Positions 37,862 to 46,039 of a stretch of DNA of 64,000 bases are shown piece after piece. Position numbers and translations under genes: made by a program. The stretch's first letter is position 1; each line of letters starts with the position of its first letter. This DNA comes from Castellaniella sp035707805 (GTDB lineage: Bacteria; Pseudomonadota; Gammaproteobacteria; Burkholderiales; Burkholderiaceae_B): the NCBI GenBank assembly GCA_035707805.1, contig DASSTS010000017.1:26063-90062 (forward strand), in the 5' to 3' direction. The notes below the pieces were generated by a model that was given only the letters and a program-made list of their open reading frames with translations, made no database searches and was not told where the DNA came from.

Positions 37862-37989
37862 CTTTCACAGAGGTGCGCTCCGTCCATGACGGAGCGGCTT
37901 AGCATGTCTTTTGCCGCCGGGCCGCCCCAAGGCAAAAGCGCCCCCACGGGGGCAGCAAGCGGGCGAAGCCTGCGCAGCGTGGGGGGGTA
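37862..37989. repeat. REP-like intergenic repeat unit
   Basis: The 3' flank of rpmE2 holds a perfect hairpin GCTCCGTC-CAT-GACGGAGC (37877-37895), then a run reading GGGCCGCCCCAAGGCAAAAG and GCGCCCCCACGGGGGCAGC. From memory this style of unit is scattered between genes in many Burkholderiales. I see only one full copy in this window, so multiplicity is inferred. Confidence 0.45.
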
Positions 37990-38250
37990 TTATTTCTTGA
38001 CGGTGCCGGCCGTGCGGGCGAAGCGGGCGCGGAACTTTTCCACGCGGCCGGTTTCGACGATGCGGGTCTGCGCGCCGGTGTAGAAGGGATGCGATTCCGA
38101 GGTCACGTCGCACTTGAAGAGCGGATAGGACTTGCCGTCGATCTCGGTGGTTTCGCGGGCGGCCAGGGACGAGCGCGAGATGAACTTGTTGCCGGTCTGC
38201 AGGTCGAGGAACACGACCTCGCGGTATTCGGGGTGGATGCCTTCTTTCAT
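37990..38250 (-). CDS. rpmE2: Ribosomal protein L31, type B (zinc-free)
   Basis: An 86-residue L31 starting MKEGIHPEYREVVFLDLQTG with KFISRSS and a Lys/Arg tail. It lacks the CxxC zinc motif of RpmE and has only one cysteine, so it is the alternative RpmE2 form that in many bacteria replaces RpmE when zinc is scarce; in some betaproteobacteria it is the only form. It ends at its own terminator. Confidence 0.94.
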   Translation of the reverse strand: MKEGIHPEYREVVFLDLQTGNKFISRSSLAARETTEIDGKSYPLFKCDVTSESHPFYTGAQTRIVETGRVEKFRARFARTAGTVKK

Positions 38251-38376
38251 GGTGAAATCCGTAAAGGTGGTGGGGTCGCCAGCCAGACGGATGTGAATGT
38301 CTCACATCAAGATCCTGGCAACGTATCCAAGGTAAGCCGGTCATTCTACCATGCGACGCCCGGCCATGACAAAGGC

Positions 38377-39054
38377 TCAGACCTGCCCGCGTTCGGCCAG
38401 GGAGGTGACCTCCGTGGCGCCGACGACCAGGTGGTCCAGCAGGCGCACGTCCACCAGGGCCAGGGCCTGCTTCAGCTGCCGGGTGAGGGCCACGTCCGCC
38501 GGGCTGGGTTCGGACAGCCCCGACGGATGGTTGTGGGCCAGGATCAGCGCCGCGGCGTGGTGGCCCAGGGCGGCCTTGACCAGTTCGCGGGGGTAGATCG
38601 AGGCATGCGACAGCGTGCCCCGGGCGATCTCCGCGCAATCGATCAGCCGCAACTGCGTATCCAGGAACAGCGCGATGCAGTGCTCGACCCGCAGGTGGGA
38701 CAGGCGCATGGCGCAGAACTGCTTGACGCGCTCGGGCTGGTTGAGCGCGCGGCCGTTGCGCAGCGGCTCTTCCAGGGCGCGGCGCCCCAGTTCCTGGACC
38801 GCCAGCAGCTCGCAGGTCTTGGCCGCGCCCAGGCCGGGAAAGGCCAGCAGCTCGGCGGCCTCGGCCGACAGCAGGCGCCGCAGCCCGCCGAAATGCGCGA
38901 CCAGGTCGCGGCCCATGTCCACGGCGCCGCGCCCGCGCGTGCCCGTGCGCAGGAGGACGGCCAGCAGCTCGGGCACGCTCAGGGCCTGGGCGCCCCGGCG
39001 CAGCAGGCGTTCGCGGGGACGTTCGGCGCAGGGAGATAGGCTGTCTTGTGGCAT
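38377..39054 (-). CDS. radC: RadC-family JAB/MPN protein
   Basis: A 225-residue protein with an N-terminal helix-hairpin-helix (FPGLGAAKTCELLAVQEL) and the JAMM metal motif LILAHNHPSGLSEPSPADVALT near the C-terminus. A true repair role is disputed for the family; competence and hydrolase roles have been suggested. I chose ATG 39054; the same frame stays open far upstream, but only as shadow of the ispH region. It is divergent from fkpB. Confidence 0.9.
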   Translation of the reverse strand: MPQDSLSPCAERPRERLLRRGAQALSVPELLAVLLRTGTRGRGAVDMGRDLVAHFGGLRRLLSAEAAELLAFPGLGAAKTCELLAVQELGRRALEEPLRNGRALNQPERVKQFCAMRLSHLRVEHCIALFLDTQLRLIDCAEIARGTLSHASIYPRELVKAALGHHAAALILAHNHPSGLSEPSPADVALTRQLKQALALVDVRLLDHLVVGATEVTSLAERGQV

Positions 39055-39099
39055 GATAGACCTTAAAATACGAAGGTTTGTTTTCACCGGTGATCCATT

Positions 39100-39570
39100 T
39101 TGACCTCTTCCAATGACGTGGCGCACGTCCGCGCGGACTCTTATGTCACGCTCCACTACCGCATCGAACCGCTGTCCGGGCCGGCGGCCGGGACAGCGTT
39201 CGTCGATACCTTCCTGGACCGCCCGGCCACCTTGCAAATGGGAATGGGGCAGTGGGCCCCGGGCCTGGAGGCCCTGCTGCTGGACCAGCCCGAGGGCGCG
39301 CACTTCACCCAGGACGTGCCGGCCGCGCAGGCCTACGGCGAACGCAACCCTGAATTGCTGCGCTGGATCTCGCACGAGGAAATGGTGCGCAATGCCCCGC
39401 CGGACACCGAATTCGAGGCCGGCGACATGATCGAGTTCGTCGCGCCCAACGGCGGCCGCTATTCCGGGGTGCTCAAGACCCTGCAGGGCGATTCCGCGCT
39501 GTTCGATTTCAACCATCCTCTGGCCGGCATCGACCTGCAGGTCGAGGTCCGCATCCTGGGGGTGCTGTGA
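39100..39570 (+). CDS. fkpB: FKBP-type peptidyl-prolyl isomerase (SlpA/FkpB)
   Basis: A 156-residue prolyl isomerase of the SlpA branch with an insert-in-flap domain. The opening is SYVTLHYRIEPLSG, then MGMGQWAPGLEALLLDQPEGAHFTQDVPAAQAYGERNPELLRW. The start is unclear: TTG 39100 or an in-frame GTG at 39118; neither has a good ribosome binding site. The neighbour ispH, overlapped by TGATG, is the usual partner. Confidence 0.85.
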   Translation: MTSSNDVAHVRADSYVTLHYRIEPLSGPAAGTAFVDTFLDRPATLQMGMGQWAPGLEALLLDQPEGAHFTQDVPAAQAYGERNPELLRWISHEEMVRNAPPDTEFEAGDMIEFVAPNGGRYSGVLKTLQGDSALFDFNHPLAGIDLQVEVRILGVL

Positions 39571-40550
39571 TGACCGCGCCGCTCGGCCCGCCGACCACCG
39601 CCGCGGGCGAACCCGAGATCGTCCTGGCCCAGCCGCGCGGTTTTTGCGCGGGGGTCGACCGCGCCATCGAGATCGTCGAGCGCGCCCTGGAGATCCACGG
39701 CGCACCGATCTATGTGCGCCACGAGATCGTGCACAACCGCTACGTGGTAGAAGACCTGCGCGCCAAGGGGGCGATCTTCATCGACGAGCTCGAGGACGCT
39801 CCCGCGGGGGCCATCGTGATCTTCTCGGCGCACGGGGTGTCGCGCGCGGTGCGGGCCGAGGCCGATCAGCGCGGACAGCGCATCTTCGACGCCACCTGCC
39901 CGCTGGTGACCAAGGTCCACGTCGAGGTCGCGCGCATGCGCAAGGAAGGCCGCGAGGTCGTGATGATCGGCCACCGGGGCCATCCCGAGGTCGAGGGCAC
40001 GCTGGGGCAGGCCGATGACGGCATGTACCTGGTCGAGACCGTCGCCGACGTGCAGGCGCTGCAGGTCCGCGATCCCGGCAATCTGGCCTTCGTCACCCAG
40101 ACCACGCTGTCCGTCGACGACGCGGCGCAGGTCGCCCAGGCGCTGCGCGCGCGCTTTCCCGGCATCGCCGAACCCAAGAAAAGCGACATCTGCTATGCCA
40201 CCCAGAATCGCCAGGACGCCGTGCGCATCATGGCGCCGCAGTGCGATCTGGTGCTGGTGGTGGGCAGCCCCAACAGCTCGAATTCCAACCGGCTGCGCGA
40301 GGTCGCCGAGCGCAAGGGCGTGACGGCCTATCTCCTGGACGATCCCGGCATGATCCGCCCCGAGTGGCTGCGCACGGCGCGCCGCGTGGGCGTCACGGCG
40401 GGCGCCTCGGCGCCCGAAGCCCTGGTCCAGCAGGTGCTCGCGCGGCTGCGCGAACTGGGCGCGCGCTCGGTGCGTCCGCTCGATGGCGTCCAAGAGCAGG
40501 TGTCCTTCCCCTTGCCGCGCGAGCTCTCGCGCAAGCGGCAGGAAAGCTGA
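39570..40550 (+). CDS. ispH: 4-hydroxy-3-methylbut-2-enyl diphosphate reductase
   Basis: A 326-residue 4Fe-4S enzyme, last step of the MEP isoprenoid pathway. The three cluster cysteines are C26 (PRGFCAGVDRA), C110 (DATCPLVTKVH) and C208 (SDICYATQNRQ). SPNSSNSNRLREVAE and AGASAPEALVQQVL are further signatures. ATG 39570 shares its A with the fkpB stop (TGATG); a GTG one codon earlier is also in frame. Confidence 0.97.
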   Translation: MTAPLGPPTTAAGEPEIVLAQPRGFCAGVDRAIEIVERALEIHGAPIYVRHEIVHNRYVVEDLRAKGAIFIDELEDAPAGAIVIFSAHGVSRAVRAEADQRGQRIFDATCPLVTKVHVEVARMRKEGREVVMIGHRGHPEVEGTLGQADDGMYLVETVADVQALQVRDPGNLAFVTQTTLSVDDAAQVAQALRARFPGIAEPKKSDICYATQNRQDAVRIMAPQCDLVLVVGSPNSSNSNRLREVAERKGVTAYLLDDPGMIRPEWLRTARRVGVTAGASAPEALVQQVLARLRELGARSVRPLDGVQEQVSFPLPRELSRKRQES

Positions 40551-41455
40551 TGTCCGGCGGCGGAGGCCCCATGAAGATCGGATTCTGCGGCCTGGGCCGC
40601 ATGGGCGCGCCCATGGCGCGCAGGCTGCTGCAGGCGGGGCATTCCGTCAGCGTCTGGAACCGCTCTGCCGCGGCCGCGCGGCAATTGGCGGCCGAGGGCG
40701 CCGAGGTCTGCGCCACCCCCCGGGCGGTGGGCGAGGCCTGCGACTGGGTTGCCCTGTGCCTGTTCGACGCGGCCGCGGTCGAGTCCGTGGTCTTCGGCCC
40801 GGACGGCCTGGCCGCCGCGGCTTCGCTGTCGGTGCTGATCGATCATTCCTCGATTCCGCCCGCCGAGACCCGCCGTTTCGCCCAGCGGCTGCGCCAGGCC
40901 AACGGCGCGGCCTGGCTGGATGCGCCGGTGTCCGGCGGCACCGGCGGGGCGGCGGCCGGCACCCTGGCCGTGATGGCCGGCGGCCCGGCGGACGTCTGCG
41001 GGCAGGTGACGCCGGTGCTGCGCGCCTATGCCCAGCGGGTCACCCACATGGGGCCGGTGGGCGCGGGGCAGGTGGCCAAGCTCTGCAACCAGACGATCGT
41101 CGCCAGCACCATCGCGGCGATTGCCGAGGCCATCGCCCTGGCGCGCGACGCCGGCGTGGACGCCGGCCGCCTCGACGAGGCGCTGGCCGGCGGCTGGGCG
41201 GATTCCACCCTGCTGCGGATCTTCGTGCCGCGCATGACGCAGCCGGCGCAACCCGCCCAGGCCAGCCTGGACACCATGCTCAAGGACCTGGACACGGTCG
41301 CCGCCCTGGCCGGACCGCAGGGGACCGCCATGCCGGTCGCCGCGGCTGCCGGGCAGGCCTACCGGCTGGCCAGCCGCCAGGGCCTGGGTGCGGCCGACGT
41401 GTCCCAGCTCATCCGTCTGCACGACCCCAAGACCCCTTCGGGAGATCCCGCATGA
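40550..41455 (+). CDS. 3-hydroxyisobutyrate dehydrogenase-family oxidoreductase
   Basis: A 301-residue NAD(P)-dependent beta-hydroxyacid dehydrogenase. The Rossmann motif is IGFCGLGRMGAPMA; the substrate loop is DAPVSGGTGGAAAGTLAVMAGG; the catalytic lysine lies in GAGQVAKLCNQTIV. Family substrates include 3-hydroxyisobutyrate, tartronate semialdehyde and glyoxylate; which applies is not visible. Start ATG 40550 overlaps the ispH stop (AGGA six bases upstream), while ATG 40571 with GGAGG four bases upstream would give the more typical MKIGFCG opening. Confidence 0.85.
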   Translation: MSGGGGPMKIGFCGLGRMGAPMARRLLQAGHSVSVWNRSAAAARQLAAEGAEVCATPRAVGEACDWVALCLFDAAAVESVVFGPDGLAAAASLSVLIDHSSIPPAETRRFAQRLRQANGAAWLDAPVSGGTGGAAAGTLAVMAGGPADVCGQVTPVLRAYAQRVTHMGPVGAGQVAKLCNQTIVASTIAAIAEAIALARDAGVDAGRLDEALAGGWADSTLLRIFVPRMTQPAQPAQASLDTMLKDLDTVAALAGPQGTAMPVAAAAGQAYRLASRQGLGAADVSQLIRLHDPKTPSGDPA

Positions 41456-42879
41456 ATCGCCGCCTGAAAATCGCCGCCGCCGGCGCGGCCGTCGTCGTCC
41501 TCGCCTACGGCGCCGCCTCCTGGTACGCGGGCCGCGTGGCCCAGCAGTCCATCGAGGCCTGGATCCTGCGCGCCAATGACGAGATCAAGGCCAACTGGGC
41601 CTCGGACGATGCGCCGCCCGTCCTGCGGGTCGACGACTATCGGCGCGGGGTCTTTTCCTCGCACGTGCGCTATGTCTTCGAGTTCCACGACGATCAGGAC
41701 GCCGCCCAGGCCGTGAGCCTGCAGGACGACCTGCAGCACGGTCCGTGGCCGCTGGCGGCGGTGCGCGACGGGTTCTGGGCGCCCCTGGCGGCCTACAGCC
41801 GCATGCGGCCGCTGCCGGGCGGGCCCTGGCAGCCCTGGTTCGAGGCCATGCCCGAGGGGCAGGCGCCCTGGCGCGCGGATTCCCGGATCGGCTTTGACGG
41901 CAGCGTCGCCTCGCTCATGACCCTGGCGCCGGCGCGCACCGCCGACCAGCGGGTCGATTTCAGCGGCGCGACCGTGCAGCTCAGCTACCATCCCCGGAAC
42001 AGCGAGACCGTGGTGTCGGCCCAGGCCCAGTCCCTGGAGCTTCGCGATCCCGAGACCGCGGGCCGGCTCGGGATGCGGGACATCCGCTACGACAGCCGCA
42101 CCACGCGCAGCGGCGAGACGGACCTGCAGTCGCACCAGCAGCTGCGCCTGTCCCGGTTGACGGTCCACGATCAATCCGCGCCCGAGGTCCAGCTGGACGA
42201 GCCTTCGGCGCAGCTCGACATGGCCCGCACGGGCGGCCTGTTGGACAGCCGCGTGCAGTACGACCTGGGACGTCTGTCCGCGGGCCCGCAGGATCTGGGC
42301 ACGGTGCAGTTCAAGGCCTCGGCCGAGCAGGTGGACATCGAGGCGCTGCATGCCTTCCTGGTCGCGGTGGACGACGCCCAGGCCGACGACGAGACCGGCG
42401 CCATGGCGCCGGAGGACGAGCGGCGCGTGCGGGCTGCGCTGGTGCCGCTGCTGGCATCCTCGCCGAAACTGACCCTGGACAGGCTGACCTGGACGACGCC
42501 CAAGGGCAAGACCGATCTGCGGGCCCAGGCGCAGTTCCGCCCGGTCATGGAAGACGCGCCCGGCGACGCGGGCGCCCTGGCCGAGCGCGGCATCCGCGAG
42601 GTGTCCGTCCACGCCGGGCTGTCCAAGGCCATGCTGCTGGACGTGCTGCGCCAGAGCCAGGCCGACAGCGAGAATCCCGATATGGCGGTGGCCCTGTTCA
42701 GCATGCTGTTCGACCAGTACGCCGGCCGCCTGGTCCGCGCGGGACTGCTGCGCGAGCAGGATGGGCAGGTGCAGATCGACGTGTCCTACGCCGACGGCCG
42801 CGTCACGGCTAATGGCGTCGAGATGGCGCCGGATGCCTTCATCCACCAACTGAATGCCACCCTGGGCCTGGGGGAATGA
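41452..42879 (+). CDS. YdgA-family (DUF945) membrane-anchored periplasmic protein
   Basis: A 475-residue protein with one N-terminal membrane helix (residues ~5-22) and a large beta-rich periplasmic part. The family opening YAGRVAQQSIEAW and the repeating antiparallel strand pattern fit YdgA/DUF945 proteins, of unknown function and AsmA-like architecture. ATGA overlap with the preceding dehydrogenase and with the HIT gene after it makes it part of a tightly coupled operon starting at fkpB. Confidence 0.75.
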   Translation: MNRRLKIAAAGAAVVVLAYGAASWYAGRVAQQSIEAWILRANDEIKANWASDDAPPVLRVDDYRRGVFSSHVRYVFEFHDDQDAAQAVSLQDDLQHGPWPLAAVRDGFWAPLAAYSRMRPLPGGPWQPWFEAMPEGQAPWRADSRIGFDGSVASLMTLAPARTADQRVDFSGATVQLSYHPRNSETVVSAQAQSLELRDPETAGRLGMRDIRYDSRTTRSGETDLQSHQQLRLSRLTVHDQSAPEVQLDEPSAQLDMARTGGLLDSRVQYDLGRLSAGPQDLGTVQFKASAEQVDIEALHAFLVAVDDAQADDETGAMAPEDERRVRAALVPLLASSPKLTLDRLTWTTPKGKTDLRAQAQFRPVMEDAPGDAGALAERGIREVSVHAGLSKAMLLDVLRQSQADSENPDMAVALFSMLFDQYAGRLVRAGLLREQDGQVQIDVSYADGRVTANGVEMAPDAFIHQLNATLGLGE

Positions 42880-43286
42880 GCATGGAAACCGTATTCACCC
42901 GCATTCTGGCCGGCGAGATCCCGGCCGCCATCGTCCACCGGGACGAGCAGGTCTTCGCCTTCATGGACGCCGGCCAGCTCAATCCCGGCCACGTGCTGGT
43001 GGCGCCTTGCCATCCCTATCCGACACTGCTCGACATGAGCGAGGACCTGGCCGCCGAGCTGATGCGCCTGGCCTGGCGCGTGGCGAGGGCGGTCCAGGAG
43101 GCCTTCCAGCCCGAGGGCATGACCCTGCTGCAGGCCAACCGCCCGGCGGGCTGGCAGACGGTGCCGCACGCCCATATCCACGTGCTGCCACGCTACGAGG
43201 ATGACGGCGTCGGCCTGGTCTGGCCGCGCAAGGATCCCGGCATCGAGACACTGCGGGAATACGCATCCCGGATCGTGCTGCGCTGA
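42876..43286 (+). CDS. HIT-family nucleotide hydrolase
   Basis: A 136-residue histidine-triad protein. The catalytic HxHxH is HAHIHVLPRY (near residues 98-107), and FTRILAGEIPAAIVHRDEQVFAFMDAGQLNPGHVLVAP is the usual front. HIT proteins cleave nucleoside phosphoramidates or dinucleotides. It overlaps the YdgA-like gene by four bases (ATGA) and ends at a strong terminator, closing the operon. A second ATG two codons in is possible. Confidence 0.9.
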   Translation: MSMETVFTRILAGEIPAAIVHRDEQVFAFMDAGQLNPGHVLVAPCHPYPTLLDMSEDLAAELMRLAWRVARAVQEAFQPEGMTLLQANRPAGWQTVPHAHIHVLPRYEDDGVGLVWPRKDPGIETLREYASRIVLR

Positions 43287-43313
43287 CGCGCCGGATTGTT
43301 TGCAGCTTGAATC

Positions 43314-43339
43314 AAAGAGGCCCGATGGGGCCTCTTTTT
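43314..43339 (+). terminator. Terminator of the fkpB-ispH-HIT operon
   Basis: AAAGAGGCCC pairs with GGGCCTCTTT around GATG, continuing into a run of T. Ten-bp stem 28 bases after the HIT stop. Confidence 0.92.
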
Positions 43340-43724
43340 CATTGCTGCAACGCAGTATGCAGGGTAAATACCGGCCTGATGATTTCCCTTAAGCATTAAC
43401 CCTGATTTATTGCATTGCACCATTATCTCGAGGGTTCAAAACTCCTTACGAAACATTGGTTTGGATATTGAATCCGGCCCCGCGGACCGGCACCGGAAAG
43501 GCCTTCGTCCGGCCCCTGCGGCAGCCCCGGAATCCTGCGTAAGTTCTGCGTAAGTTTCAAAACTCTTAATAGCATCACGCAGAAATCTGGCTGTCCATTT
43601 CTCTGCCTCAATACAAAAACAAAGCTGCTTCAAACATAAAAAAATCGCGGGTGATTGACTGAAATGCAGTACCTCAGCCGGGTGTCTCAGGCGCCCGGGG
43701 CCACTCAAATCAGGAGACAAAGCA
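43340..43724 (+). promoter_or_regulatory. AT-rich control region of the branched-chain amino acid importer
   Basis: About 385 bases without a gene and much more AT-rich than the surroundings. It holds a perfect tandem repeat (43535-43556), two copies of TTCAAAACTC (43435-43444 and 43556-43565) about 121 bp apart, and an AT-rich run near 43611-43650. The final AGGAGA is the binding site for the substrate-binding protein gene. The layout suggests an activated or repressed promoter, but no hexamer pair is clear enough to assign. Confidence 0.55.
43535..43556 (+). repeat. Tandem 11-bp direct repeat
   Basis: CTGCGTAAGTT occurs twice with no gap (43535-43545, 43546-43556). The 11-bp period places both copies on the same face of the helix, as for paired activator sites. 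Confidence 0.7.
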
Positions 43725-45086
43725 ATGAAGGATAAAAAATCGTTGGGTCAAGCCATGCAGACGCAAGTCAAGCGCCGTTCCGTGCTCAAGGCGGGTGCGG
43801 CCGGGGTTGCCGGCGGCATGCTGCTGCCCGGTACGGCCCGCGTCGCGATGGCCGACGACAAGAAACCCCTGGGCGCATGGCCGGCGGGCGCCGAAGGCGA
43901 TTCCGTCTTCGTGGGCCTGACGGTTGACCTGACCGGCCCCTATTCGGCCCAGGGCGCCGAGCAAAAGAACGGCTACGAGCTGGCCGCCGAGCAGATCAAC
44001 GCCGGCGCGCCCCAGGTGCAGAAGATCTCCCCGCTGATCAAGAAAGGCATCCTCGGCAAGAAGCTCGTGCTGGGTTCGGCCGACGCCGAAACCAAGCCCA
44101 ACACCGGCGTGCAGGCGGCCACCCGCTTCATCCACGACAACAAGGCCATGATGATCGCCGGCAGCACCAGCAGCGCGGTCGCCATCGCCCTGCAAAAGGT
44201 CTGCAACCGCGAGCACACGCCGTACTTCACGGCTATCTCGGGTTCCAACGAGACCACCGGCGTGGACTGCCAGCGCTACGGCTTCCGCCTGTGCTATTTC
44301 GCCTACATGGCCTGCAAGGCCATCGCCCCGGTGGTCGCCAAGGAACTCGGCAAGGACCGCAAGGCCGCCTACCTGACGCCGGACTACACCTACGGCCACA
44401 CCACCACCCAGTCGATGAAGGAATTCACCGAGAAGGAAGGCTGGAAGACCGTCACCAACCAGGTCCACCCGCTGGGCGCCAAGGACTACAGCTCCTACCT
44501 GATCAACATCGCCAACACGGACGCCAACGTCCTGGTGGTGGTGGCGTACGGCGCGGACGCCGCCAACGCCATCAAGCAGGCCAAGCAGTTCGGCCTGCTC
44601 GACAAGATGAAGATCGTGATTCCCTACATGTCCGCCTACCTGGAAAAGGAAGTCGGCGCCGAAGTCATGCAGGGCGTCTACGCCGCCCAGGGCTTCTGGT
44701 GGACCATGGAAGACCAGAACCCGGTCGCCAAGGACTTCGTCGAGGCCTACGAGAAGAAATTCGGCGGCAAGCCGCGTGACTCGGCCATGTACGCCTACCT
44801 GGCCCTGGTCCTGTGGGCCGATGCGGTGGAGCGCGCCAAGAGCCTCTACCCGGTGGACGTCGTCAAGGCCCTGGAGGCCGGCGAGGTCCGCGACAGTCCG
44901 GTGGGCAAGGTCACGTTCCGCGGCGAGGACCACCAGGGCATCGTCGACTTCCCCATCCTGCGCGGCAAGAAGCCCTCCGACATGAAGAACCCGGACGACT
45001 TCTTTGAAATCGTCCAGGTCGTCAGCGGCAAGGACGTCCTGCCCAAGCTCGGCCTGCTGGGCTGCAAGATGGGCGATTACGTCTAA
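43725..45086 (+). CDS. ABC transporter substrate-binding protein (LivK/amide type)
   Basis: A 453-residue periplasmic binding protein of the Peripla_BP_6 class (branched-chain amino acids, amides or aromatic acids). The N-terminus KRRSVLKAGAAGVAGGMLLPG is a twin-arginine export signal, so the protein is probably folded before export. The mature part shows FVGLTVDLTGPYSAQGAEQKNGYELAAEQIN, and later YLTPDYTYGHTTTQSMKEF. It starts a four-gene importer; a hairpin downstream may favour its higher expression. The substrate is unknown. Confidence 0.9.
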   Translation: MKDKKSLGQAMQTQVKRRSVLKAGAAGVAGGMLLPGTARVAMADDKKPLGAWPAGAEGDSVFVGLTVDLTGPYSAQGAEQKNGYELAAEQINAGAPQVQKISPLIKKGILGKKLVLGSADAETKPNTGVQAATRFIHDNKAMMIAGSTSSAVAIALQKVCNREHTPYFTAISGSNETTGVDCQRYGFRLCYFAYMACKAIAPVVAKELGKDRKAAYLTPDYTYGHTTTQSMKEFTEKEGWKTVTNQVHPLGAKDYSSYLINIANTDANVLVVVAYGADAANAIKQAKQFGLLDKMKIVIPYMSAYLEKEVGAEVMQGVYAAQGFWWTMEDQNPVAKDFVEAYEKKFGGKPRDSAMYAYLALVLWADAVERAKSLYPVDVVKALEAGEVRDSPVGKVTFRGEDHQGIVDFPILRGKKPSDMKNPDDFFEIVQVVSGKDVLPKLGLLGCKMGDYV

Positions 45087-45094
45087 GCACGGGT

Positions 45095-45130
45095 TTCCGG
45101 CCGCCTCCCCTCAAGGGGGGACGGCCGGAA
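45095..45130 (+). other. Strong hairpin between binding-protein and permease genes
   Basis: TTCCGGCCG (45095-45103) and CGGCCGGAA (45122-45130) form a perfect 9-bp stem, and CCCC-TCAA-GGGG continues inside. No T-tract follows, so it is not a full terminator. Such elements after binding-protein genes often stabilise the upstream mRNA, giving excess binding protein. The sequence also resembles intergenic repeats recalled from related genomes. Confidence 0.65.
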
Positions 45131-45163
45131 GCGGTTCCCGCGATTCTCACAGGAGGCAACTCG

Positions 45164-46039
45164 ATGCCGAGCATGTCTTTGTTTCTCTCGCAGCTATTCA
45201 ACGGGCTGGCCACCGGCCTGTTGCTGGCGCTCATCAGTACCGGCCTGACGATCATCTACGGCACGCTCGGTGTCATCAATTTCGCGCACGGCGCCCTGTT
45301 CGTCGTGGGCGGCTATGCGGGATACACGGTTTATGGTCTGACAGATTCTTTCGTGCTGGCGGTCGCCGGGGGTTCGGCCGTCGCGCTGGCGTGCGGGCTC
45401 GTCATGGAACGCGGCCTGATGCGCAAATACTACAGCCGTCCGCCGGAGGACCAGATCCTGGTCACCTTCGGCATCAGCATCGTGCTGGTGGAAATCGTGC
45501 GCGGCCTGTACGGCGGGGTCAGCCTGTCGGTCACGCCGCCCAGCTGGGGCATGGGCATCGCCCACATCGGCTCCCTGATCTATCCGCTGTACCGGCTTGA
45601 AACGCTCGGCATCGCGGCGGCCACGCTGCTGCTGCTGTATTTCGTGCTGTATCGCACCAGCCTGGGGCTGATCGTGCGCGCCGGCATCGAGGATGCCCAG
45701 ATGGTCAACGCCCTGGGGATCAACGTCAAGCGCACCTTCCTGCTGGTCTTCGGCATCGGCGCCATGGCGGCGGGCTTCGCGGGGGTGATCAATTCCCCGA
45801 TCGTGGCGCTCACGCCCGACATGGGATTCCGCTACCTGGTGGATTCCTTCGTGGTGGTGGTGATCGGCGGGGTGGGTTCCTTCCCCGGCGCCGTGATCGG
45901 CGGCATCATCGCCGGCGAGATCCTCAGCCTCACGGCCATGGTCAATCCGCAGTATTCCGACGTCATGCTGTTCATCGCCATGGCGCTGGTCTTGATTTTC
46001 CGTCCCCAGGGACTCATGGGCCAGGAGGGTCGGGAATGA
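45164..46039 (+). CDS. Branched-chain amino acid-type ABC permease (LivH-like)
   Basis: A 291-residue inner-membrane permease with about eight helices. Typical LivH motifs are QLFNGLATGLLLALISTGLTIIYGTLGVINFAHGALF and the EAA-like region ALGINVKRTFLLVFGIGAMAAGFAGVI. ATG 45164 has AGGAGG eight bases upstream. The last four bases overlap the start of the fused permease-ATPase gene (ATGA). Confidence 0.92.
   Translation: MPSMSLFLSQLFNGLATGLLLALISTGLTIIYGTLGVINFAHGALFVVGGYAGYTVYGLTDSFVLAVAGGSAVALACGLVMERGLMRKYYSRPPEDQILVTFGISIVLVEIVRGLYGGVSLSVTPPSWGMGIAHIGSLIYPLYRLETLGIAAATLLLLYFVLYRTSLGLIVRAGIEDAQMVNALGINVKRTFLLVFGIGAMAAGFAGVINSPIVALTPDMGFRYLVDSFVVVVIGGVGSFPGAVIGGIIAGEILSLTAMVNPQYSDVMLFIAMALVLIFRPQGLMGQEGRE

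Noticed and set aside
34603..37947. An apparent 1114-residue fusion of MATE and the ArnT-like protein
   Set aside because: The frame of the MATE gene merely stays open through the other gene, which is coded in a different frame with its own start and stop.
43340..43724. CRISPR-like array in the repeated spacer
   Set aside because: There are only two copies of each short motif with no regular spacers.
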